Shown here in pieces: positions 7,649-15,136 of a stretch of 64,000 bases of DNA. A program made the translations under genes and the position numbers. Below the pieces are notes generated by a model that worked only from the letters and a program-made list of their open reading frames with translations, did not search any database and was not told the DNA's origin. Every line of letters starts with the position of its first letter. The stretch's first letter is position 1. This stretch comes from an uncultured Collinsella sp. (GTDB lineage Bacteria; Actinomycetota; Coriobacteriia; Coriobacteriales; Coriobacteriaceae), in contig UQLA01000003.1 in the NCBI GenBank assembly GCA_900541745.1, forward strand, positions 88,715-152,714. The letters are read 5' to 3'.

Positions 7649-8656
7649 CTATTCGGAAGGCGCCTCCTCGTCTCGCATGCCTTTCCAGTTACGGATAAGT
7701 GCCTTGCGTAGTTCGTTTTGCTTTCGCTGGTGCCCGATGTCGGTACAGCGAGGCATGCCGAGTGCTTCGCGAATGTTGTTCATGGCGCGGTGAAAGGCGA
7801 GCTGGCTACCGAACTGAGCCGAAGTGAGCGTAACGATTCGATATCCCATTTGGGAGAGAACGGCCTCTCGCTCCGCATCTGCCCCCTTGCGCTCGAACTC
7901 ATCGTGAAAGCCGCCCTTATATTCGATACCGAGCTCCCTGCGCTTGTAGGTAACGAGCACATCGATTTTGAGTGTTCGAGCTTTGGCGCAATGCCAGAGA
8001 CGTTGAGGGATCTCGAGCGGTTTGTTGAGTTCGATACCTCGGATGCCAACGCCGCCTTCGCTTGTTGGGAGCGAGAGGGCGATTGCCGAAGCGGTCTCCA
8101 TAGGCGAGGCCGAGCGATTGTAGATGTGCCTGAGCGCGAGCCGTGCACGTGTGGCGCCGGGTTTGCCGGGGTGCCGATCGAGCAGTTCGGTTATTTCATC
8201 CTTGGAGGTGGTGGCTGGTTGCTCGGTATAAGGGTCGGCGGGATTGAGCCTCATGCGATAATCGCCGCAAACTTCATAGCCATATTCGAGATATTCGATC
8301 CTATCCATCCACTCGGCAGCGAGCACGAAGGTGAAGGCTTCGTCGGTGATGAAGATTCCGGGCGTCAACTCGTCAATATGCTCGTAGGGAAGATTTTGTC
8401 CAAGAATGTGGCAAATGACGCCTTTGGTGCGAATTCGCTCGAATTCGAATACAACCGAGATATCGATAGTTTTGAGCATATCGGACGGAATGCCGCAGTC
8501 GGTAAGGGCCTGTCGTATGCGCGCAACGCGTTGCTGGGTGGAGATGCCTCGTACGCCTATCTGGTAGTCGTGCCGCGCAAGAGACTGAACCAAATTCTGG
8601 GACGCATGATGGACAAGCCATGCGGTTTTATGCGAAATGAGAACAGGAGTATCCAT
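7649..8656 (-). CDS. DUF559 / Vsr-fold endonuclease-like protein (AbiEi-like)
   Basis: The C-terminal half looks like a DUF559 nuclease domain. IDVLVTYKRRELGIEYKGG (about residues 228-246) carries the D and ExK-type residues of the PD-(D/E)xK fold, followed by an RE helix and MGYRIVTLTSAQ. SPMETASAIAL near residue 185 is a motif I associate with actinobacterial DUF559 proteins that carry an AbiEi-type winged-helix start. The N-terminal 100 residues fit such a DNA-binding part only loosely. No toxin partner such as AbiEii is adjacent. The gene stands alone between two 81-bp inverted repeats, which suggests a transferred cargo. The opposite strand is also open for 313 codons but has no motif. 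Confidence 0.7.
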   Translation of the reverse strand: MDTPVLISHKTAWLVHHASQNLVQSLARHDYQIGVRGISTQQRVARIRQALTDCGIPSDMLKTIDISVVFEFERIRTKGVICHILGQNLPYEHIDELTPGIFITDEAFTFVLAAEWMDRIEYLEYGYEVCGDYRMRLNPADPYTEQPATTSKDEITELLDRHPGKPGATRARLALRHIYNRSASPMETASAIALSLPTSEGGVGIRGIELNKPLEIPQRLWHCAKARTLKIDVLVTYKRRELGIEYKGGFHDEFERKGADAEREAVLSQMGYRIVTLTSAQFGSQLAFHRAMNNIREALGMPRCTDIGHQRKQNELRKALIRNWKGMRDEEAPSE

Positions 8657-8960
8657 TGAGGGCCTCTCGCTCTGAGCCGGTATCCAACTCTTATGTCCGT
8701 TGAAGTGGGGGAATATACCGGATGTGAGTAAATTAACTCACTCATGCTGTGAGCTCAATCCAAACATGTACGCCAGCCTCCAAAGATGTCAAAAAATGTC
8801 GTTTTTGGAGGGTGACGTACATGTTTTGGATCCCTCGCATTCCAGCAACGCCACGCCCGCGCCCAGTCCCGACCGTTTGCCGAGCAATAGGGTCGCAATC
8901 GGCGCCGAACATGTACTATGTACGGGCATTGTCCAAACCCGTAACTCAAAGGATCCCATC
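8657..8960. other. Intergenic interval, 304 bp, holding one repeat arm
   Basis: It contains the right inverted-repeat arm (8750-8830) and the divergent starts of the DUF559 and TRIC genes. A small palindrome GTGAGTAAATTAACTCAC (8725-8742) could be an operator. No gene is seen. Confidence 0.5.
8750..8830 (-). repeat. Right arm of the 81-bp inverted repeat
   Basis: Reverse-complement partner of 7558-7638. The flank just outside it (GATCCCTCGCATTCC) resembles the flank outside the left arm (GATCCCACGCTTCC), as a decayed target-site duplication would. Confidence 0.85.
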
Positions 8961-9650
8961 TTGCCCGTCGTCGCCGCTATAACCGTTACCTCACATGCCT
9001 CGGATGCCATGGTCGCTATCCCATTTTGGCTCGAGATGTTCGCCGTTGTCGCTGCATCGATCTCGGGCGTGCTGGTCGCGCGCGAACATAAGCTTGACCT
9101 GGTGGGCGCGGTCGCGCTCGCGGTGGTCTGCGGTCTGGGCGGCGGTCTTTTGCGCGATATGACACTCCAGGTCGGCAACGTCTACATCCTCAACCAGCCA
9201 ATGGCGCTGCCGCTCTCCATCGCAACGGCGGCCATCATCTACATCTTCCCGGCAATCGTCGATAAACCCGAGAAACTCATCCCATTACTCGACATCATCT
9301 CGGTCGGCATCTACGCCGCCACCGGAGCGGACAAGGCGCTGGTTTATGGCTTTGCGCCGGCCGTATGCATCATGATGGGTTTCTTCACCGCGGTGGGTGG
9401 CGGCATGTTGCGCGACGGCTTTATGGGCGTGGTTCCGGGCATTTTCCAACGTACTAACTTTTATGCCATCGCCGCCATCGCCGGATCGACAAGCTATGTG
9501 TGTCTTGTTATGAGCGGCATTATGAGCAATGTCGCCGCGTTAGTCGTATGCGTTGTCGTGACCATGGGCCTGCGCTGGCTCTCGCTGCGCTTTGACATCA
9601 AAAGCCCCACCGAGGAAGACATCGCGCGCTTCTTGCATCGCAAAAAGTAG
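8961..9650 (+). CDS. TRIC-family (UPF0126) membrane protein
   Basis: Seven hydrophobic segments and two internal repeats are visible. The first repeat has GLGGGLLRDM (about residue 60 from this start) and the second AVGGGMLRDG (about residue 145). That paired GGG-x-RD arrangement is diagnostic of UPF0126, bacterial homologues of trimeric intracellular cation (K+) channels. It sits in the plasma membrane; the physiological role in bacteria is unsettled. The start is uncertain. I prefer the TTG at 8961, seven bases after AAAGGA. The ATG at 9009 would give 213 residues, nearer the family norm, but has no ribosome site. The frame stays open back into the repeat arm, which is not coding. Confidence 0.85.
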   Translation: MPVVAAITVTSHASDAMVAIPFWLEMFAVVAASISGVLVAREHKLDLVGAVALAVVCGLGGGLLRDMTLQVGNVYILNQPMALPLSIATAAIIYIFPAIVDKPEKLIPLLDIISVGIYAATGADKALVYGFAPAVCIMMGFFTAVGGGMLRDGFMGVVPGIFQRTNFYAIAAIAGSTSYVCLVMSGIMSNVAALVVCVVVTMGLRWLSLRFDIKSPTEEDIARFLHRKK

Positions 9651-9719
9651 ACAGCACGGCACAGCCCTTCGAAATGCAACCGAGAGGTTCTTTTAGAGCG
9701 CCCACGCGTTGGGTACCCT

Positions 9720-9744
9720 GTTAGATACATGTCGAGTATCTAAC
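9720..9744 (+). promoter_or_regulatory. Perfect 9-bp inverted repeat before the bactofilin-like gene
   Basis: GTTAGATAC and GTATCTAAC flank ATGTCGA; the right arm ends 12 bases before the start codon, next to the ribosome site GAAGGA. It could be an operator or a leader hairpin that masks translation. Confidence 0.5.
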
Positions 9745-9756
9745 GAAGGATTCACT

Positions 9757-10902
9757 ATGCCTTGCAACCTAGCACCGTCGTCCCGACGCCGTAAAACGCG
9801 TGGCCGCGTCGCCCTCCTATTCGCACTGATCGCGCTTGCGCTGACCGCGCTTCCCAAGACGTCGTTCGCCGGCACAGACACCGCGGGCAACGTGCTCGCA
9901 ACCGAGGTTGACTCAAATCCGTCTGGCGTCGAAGGCGACCTGTACTGGGCTGGCCAGAGCCTTAACCTAGACGACGCCTCCATCGGCCGCGATATTATCG
10001 CGGCAGGCGAGAGCTTGTCGATTCGCGACTGCACCGTAGGCGGAGCCGTTCGCCTGGCGGCGCGCACCATCGATATCTCCAAAACCGCAATCGATGGCAG
10101 CGCGACGGTAGCCGGTCAGCATGTCGTGCTCAACACTGGTAGCACCGCCAACTGTTTTTACGCGATGGGCGAGACAGTTGCCCTGCGCGGCTCTGCCAAG
10201 TCGGCAGCGCTCGCAGGCGACACCGTGACCATCGATGGCACCGTCGACGGCGATGTCGAGGTTTGGGCCGATAAGCTCGTCTTGGGCAAGAATGCCCGCA
10301 TTACCGGCACCGTGAACGCGCACGTCTCCGAGGACCCCGAGCGCGCCGCAGGAGCCGAGGTCGGCGCGCTCAAGATCGACCGCACCGAGAACGAAGATAC
10401 TTCCACCCTTAACGATGTCATCGGCGGCATCGTGGCCGCGGCACTCTCGACCTGCTTTATCGCCTTGTTGCTCGAGCTCGTCTTTCCGCGTGCGACCGCC
10501 AGTGCCGCCGGCATGCTCCGCCAGCGCCCCACGCCCCTGTGGGTGAGCGGTCTTCTGGGCACGACTGCTGTCGTCCCCACCATCCTGCTGCTGATTATCT
10601 CTATCGCCGGCCTGTCGCTTGCCGGAACCCTCTTGTGCGCCGTGATCGGCGTCGCGCTGGTCTCCACCGCTTTTGCGGGCTGCGCGATCGCCCGCATGGT
10701 CGGACACAACCAGAACCGCTACGCCATGGCCGCCGTGGGCGGTATCGCCGCAGGTGCCCTCACGGGACTTCCCCTCATCGGCGACTTCGTCAGCGGCGTG
10801 GCCTTTGTCTTTATGCTCGGCTACGTTATCCAAATCATCTGGCGCAACGCCCACCTCAAGCCGCAGCAGGCCGCCAACACCCCGGGCCTTCCCTCCGCCT
10901 AG
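9757..10902 (+). CDS. Membrane protein with bactofilin-like polymer-forming domain
   Basis: A signal sequence (about residues 17-38, ALIALALTALPKTSFAG) precedes a repetitive beta-helix region at about 50-200, with turns such as GRDIIAAGESLSI, AARTIDIS and TVDGDVEVWADKLVLG. This pattern resembles bactofilin/polymer-forming (DUF583) domains. Four hydrophobic helices follow (about 225-245, 265-290, 295-315, 325-365). Unlike cytosolic bactofilins, the beta-helix would lie outside the membrane. The ATG follows GAAGGA. Function is unknown; a scaffold or adhesive role is only a guess. It is transcribed alone, with a hairpin just downstream. Confidence 0.7.
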   Translation: MPCNLAPSSRRRKTRGRVALLFALIALALTALPKTSFAGTDTAGNVLATEVDSNPSGVEGDLYWAGQSLNLDDASIGRDIIAAGESLSIRDCTVGGAVRLAARTIDISKTAIDGSATVAGQHVVLNTGSTANCFYAMGETVALRGSAKSAALAGDTVTIDGTVDGDVEVWADKLVLGKNARITGTVNAHVSEDPERAAGAEVGALKIDRTENEDTSTLNDVIGGIVAAALSTCFIALLLELVFPRATASAAGMLRQRPTPLWVSGLLGTTAVVPTILLLIISIAGLSLAGTLLCAVIGVALVSTAFAGCAIARMVGHNQNRYAMAAVGGIAAGALTGLPLIGDFVSGVAFVFMLGYVIQIIWRNAHLKPQQAANTPGLPSA

Positions 10903-10909
10903 CCGCTAA

Positions 10910-10942
10910 CCACCACAAAAGGGCCAGGCACCTTTGTGGTGG
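10910..10942 (+). terminator. Hairpin downstream of the bactofilin-like gene
   Basis: CCACCACAAAAGG pairs with CCTTTGTGGTGG with one bulged A. There is no clear T-tract, so it may be a 3' stabilising stem or a rho-assisted stop. Confidence 0.45.
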
Positions 10943-10971
10943 CGCAAAGCAACCTGACCCCATTGCACCAA

Positions 10972-11006
10972 AAAGGGCGCCGACCATTGCGGTCGACGCC
11001 CTTTCT
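10972..11006 (-). terminator. Terminator of typA
   Basis: On the minus strand GGGCGTCGACC pairs with GGTCGGCGCCC around GCAAT and is followed by TTTTT. A T-rich tract on the other side lets it work in both directions. Confidence 0.9.
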
Positions 11007-11031
11007 TATTGGCGGTTATAAGCCCCAGCGC

Positions 11032-12870
<1,839 letters not shown>

Positions 12871-12987
12871 GTAGTTCCCCTATCTTCTATCCATATACAA
12901 ACGGCACGCGTATGCGACCCGCCCAGCAACACAACGCTCAGCGGGAATATTGAGCCTTTTACCGAAAACTCGTTTATTTTAGCGATT

Positions 12988-13437
12988 TTAGATGAGAGGG
13001 GTTTCCTCACCTGCAGGTTCAGGGTCGCTCCACATAAAACCATCGCCGGCGCCCATGCCCTCATACAGCACATATGCCGAAAAACCGCTCTCGAGCGTCG
13101 TCTCAAAGAAGCTCACGAGCAGAGCGTCGTGATAGCCGCCGTCAATCTCGACGCAGCCGGTGTAGCCGATGGCATAGCGGGCGATGCGGCCCAGGCCTTC
13201 ATCCTTAAGACCCATCTTGTGCTCGGAGATAAAGTTGGTGGCGGCCTCGAGGCACGCCTCTTCGCCGTCCTCGTCGAGTGCCGCCAGATAGCGGTTGGAA
13301 GCAGCGTCCTCGATCGCCACAACTACGCCCGGATTCTCGCCGGCGGCAAGGTCGTCCAAGAACGCGCCAATCAGGTCACACACCATGGCGTCGAGCTCGG
13401 CGGAGACGTTACCGGCGTCCTGCATATCCTGTGCCAT
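12988..13437 (-). CDS. Conserved hypothetical acidic protein
   Basis: I do not recognise a family. The 149-residue product is acidic and apparently soluble, without signal or membrane segment. It is predicted mixed alpha/beta, with VVVAIEDAASNRYLAAL and CVEIDGGYHDALLVSF as likely strands. Its codon use matches its neighbours (high GC3), which supports it as a real gene against longer open frames on the other strand. The start MAQDMQDAG follows a GGAAGG-like site. It is followed upstream, 30 bp away, by a small membrane protein in the same direction, so the two may form a unit with the DUF151 nuclease gene. Confidence 0.65.
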   Translation of the reverse strand: MAQDMQDAGNVSAELDAMVCDLIGAFLDDLAAGENPGVVVAIEDAASNRYLAALDEDGEEACLEAATNFISEHKMGLKDEGLGRIARYAIGYTGCVEIDGGYHDALLVSFFETTLESGFSAYVLYEGMGAGDGFMWSDPEPAGEETPLI

Positions 13438-13467
13438 CTTTAGACCTTCCCATCGAGTCTGGCGTCG

Positions 13468-13824
13468 TTACAGTTCTTGTGCCTCGGCGGCGATCTTAGC
13501 AGCGGCATCGCGGGCGCGCATCATGTCCGCCGCGCGCTTGTCGAGTACCTTGATCTGGTTGGTCAGCATTACTGCATCGACCACACCCCAGATTACCAAG
13601 CCTGTTGAAATCGAAAACCCAAGCGCACCAACTGTACCACGAAGACGAGAACAGATTACCGCGACAAGGGCGGAGATGATAACCATCTTGATATAGGAGC
13701 CGCGGCGCTCGCGAAGCGTGCGGGCCTGCGTCACATAGGCGATGCGAGCCGCCTCGGATGCCTCCGAGCGCATCTGGGCTTCACGCGCGATGGCGACCGC
13801 TTCAGCCGATACGTGGGTACCCAT
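13468..13824 (-). CDS. Small membrane protein, function unknown
   Basis: The product is 118 residues. An N-terminal charged helix (about 1-45) is followed by two hydrophobic stretches, MVIISALVAVICSRL and TVGALGFSISTGLVIWGVV, then a basic amphipathic helix (VLDKRAADMMRARDAAAK). I chose the ATG at 13822-13824 because GGAGAGG lies seven bases upstream; a start ten codons earlier is possible and would abut the stop of the DUF151 gene. The close spacing indicates co-transcription with that upstream gene. No family was recognised. Confidence 0.65.
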   Translation of the reverse strand: MGTHVSAEAVAIAREAQMRSEASEAARIAYVTQARTLRERRGSYIKMVIISALVAVICSRLRGTVGALGFSISTGLVIWGVVDAVMLTNQIKVLDKRAADMMRARDAAAKIAAEAQEL

Positions 13825-13854
13825 CAGCGACCTCTCCGCTCGCGTGCCAGACAT

Positions 13855-14355
13855 TTAGAAATCATCGGGGGAGAGCGTATGGACGAACTCGTCGAACTTC
13901 TCGAACTCCTGCTCGTCGTCGACTTCCTCGGCGTGCGGTGAGACGGTACCCAGGCGATTCATGATGTCGTCTTCAACGAACATGGGGGCATTACTGCGTA
14001 CGGCAAGGGCGATGGCGTCGCTCGGACGTGCATCGATCCTATGCTCGCTACCATCGGCCAACACGACAACCGTCGCATAGAACACCGGCGGCTCGGCACG
14101 AACGATCTCGATGCGCTCGAGCTTGGCGCCCAGGGCATCGACAGTGTCAAGCAGCAGGTCATGCGTTATCGGGCGCTCGGCGCGACCGCTATCGATGCCA
14201 CGGCTAATGGCCGCGGCCTCAAACGAGCCGGTCTGAATGGAAAGCGAACGCAGGGGTGCCGTCGAATCCGACTTGCCGCAGCGCTCACGAAGCACGATAA
14301 GCGATGGCACGGGACCGGCGGCCATGACGATGGTCTCTATGTCGACACGAACCAT
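13855..14355 (-). CDS. Bifunctional nuclease family protein (DUF151)
   Basis: DUF151 proteins are small alpha/beta proteins described as DNase/RNase in plants and common in bacteria. The family core is visible: RPITHDLLLDTVDALGAKLERI, then VVLADGSEHRIDARPSDAIALAVR (about 110-135), and PMFVEDDIMN. The tail is acidic (EEVDDEQEFEKFDEF), as usual in actinobacterial members. I start at MVRVDIET because GGAGGTGTTCC precedes it; the frame is open 16 codons further without conservation. It is likely the first gene of a short operon with the two small genes downstream. Confidence 0.88.
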   Translation of the reverse strand: MVRVDIETIVMAAGPVPSLIVLRERCGKSDSTAPLRSLSIQTGSFEAAAISRGIDSGRAERPITHDLLLDTVDALGAKLERIEIVRAEPPVFYATVVVLADGSEHRIDARPSDAIALAVRSNAPMFVEDDIMNRLGTVSPHAEEVDDEQEFEKFDEFVHTLSPDDF

Positions 14356-14495
14356 GGAACACCTCCGGTACGTAGCGGTTAACACACGGCAGGGTCGCCG
14401 CATTGAATAGCTATACTACCCAATCTTTCGCCCAGCACACAAAATCAAAGCAGTTAATTTGGGACGGGGCTATTTTGACTACTTTTGTTGGATAA

Positions 14496-14526
14496 GAAAA
14501 AAGCCCCGAGGCAATACCCCAGGGCT
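14496..14526 (-). terminator. Terminator of the tRNA-Ile/Ala/Ile cluster
   Basis: On the minus strand AGCCCTGGGG pairs over ten bases (two wobbles) with CCTCGGGGCT and is followed by TTTTTT. Confidence 0.85.
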
Positions 14527-14540
14527 CTTAACGTTTTTGA

Positions 14541-14617
14541 TGGTGGACCTGACAAGATTCGAACTTGTGACCTCCCGGTTATCAGCCGGACGCTCTAACC
14601 AACTGAGCTACAGGTCC
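14541..14617 (-). tRNA. tRNA-Ile (anticodon GAT), copy 2
   Basis: The acceptor GGACCTG pairs with CAGGTCC, the discriminator is A and CCA is encoded. The loop CTGATAA holds GAT. The T-arm is CAAGTTCGAATCTTG. The sequence is identical to the copy at 14765-14841. Confidence 0.95.
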
Positions 14618-14621
14618 ATCA

Positions 14622-14697
14622 TGGTGGAGGTTAGGGGGATCGAACCCCTGACCTCAGGCTTGCAAAGCCCGCGCTCTCCCAGCTGAGCTAAACCCCC
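14622..14697 (-). tRNA. tRNA-Ala (anticodon TGC)
   Basis: The acceptor GGGGGTT pairs with AACCTCC (one G-U), CCA is encoded, TGC lies in CTTTGCAAG and the T-arm is GGGGTTCGATCCCC. It lies four bases upstream of tRNA-Ile copy 2. Confidence 0.94.
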
Positions 14698-14711
14698 ACG
14701 GAGAAAGTAAT

Positions 14712-14750
14712 AAACACCCCAGCGGCGACTCGGCTCTCGCTGGGGTGTTT
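14712..14750 (-). terminator. Hairpin between tRNA-Ile copy 1 and tRNA-Ala
   Basis: AAACACCCCAGCG pairs with CGCTGGGGTGTTT, a 13-bp perfect stem with a 13-nt loop. On the minus strand only TTTATTA follows, a weak tail. No promoter fits between it and tRNA-Ala, so it may be a processing stem or a leaky terminator. Confidence 0.6.
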
Positions 14751-14764
14751 ATTGCGAAAGAAAG

Positions 14765-14841
14765 TGGTGGACCTGACAAGATTCGAACTTGTGACCTCCC
14801 GGTTATCAGCCGGACGCTCTAACCAACTGAGCTACAGGTCC
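14765..14841 (-). tRNA. tRNA-Ile (anticodon GAT), copy 1
   Basis: Same sequence and features as 14541-14617, including the encoded CCA. It is the promoter-proximal gene of the cluster. Confidence 0.95.
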
Positions 14842-14855
14842 ATCGCGCAAGGGAT

Positions 14856-14885
14856 ATATTAGACGAGTCGTTACGCGCGCGTCAA
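14856..14885 (-). promoter_or_regulatory. Promoter of the tRNA-Ile/Ala/Ile cluster
   Basis: On the minus strand TTGACG (14880-14885) and TAATAT (14856-14861) are separated by 18 bases and lie 14 bases before tRNA-Ile copy 1. Confidence 0.8.
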
Positions 14886-14910
14886 CAACTTTTTTGAAAA
14901 ACTTTGGAGT

Positions 14911-15046
14911 GTGCCCGCCGAGCGGGTGAGATGGGTTAGGTTTGCTGCTCGAGCAGTCCTGCGCAAGACGAAGGCCACATTAAGTGGCCTTCTTTGCGTG
15001 CGGAACTCGCGACAAACCTAACCCATCTCACCTGCTCGGCGGGCAC
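14911..15046. repeat. 136-bp structured element with 34-nt inverted arms
   Basis: Left arm 14911-14944 and right arm 15013-15046 are reverse complements with one mismatch (both start or end with GTGCCCGCCGAGC). The interior carries a perfect 9-bp hairpin GAAGGCCAC/GTGGCCTTC (about 14970-14992) followed by TTT. It lies between the tRNA promoter and the gyrA terminator and contains no gene. Confidence 0.85.
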
Positions 15047-15062
15047 GGGGTCCAAGATTGTC

Positions 15063-15096
15063 AAAAAAGCGGTCGGCGCGCAGGTGCGCCGACCGC
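15063..15096 (-). terminator. Terminator of gyrB-gyrA
   Basis: On the minus strand GCGGTCGGCGC pairs perfectly with GCGCCGACCGC around ACCTGC and is followed by TTTTTT, about 40 bases after the gyrA stop. Confidence 0.92.
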
Positions 15097-15136
15097 CGAT
15101 ATATGGGGTCTGATATTTTCTACCAGCTAGTTCCTC

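Noticed and set aside
7718..8659. 313-codon plus-strand frame opposite the DUF559 gene
   Set aside because: The minus-strand product has nuclease motifs; this one has none and no ribosome site.
14459..14686. 75-codon frame (MGRGYFDYF...)
   Set aside because: It runs through tRNA-Ile and tRNA-Ala on the opposite strand, a common false protein over tRNA genes.
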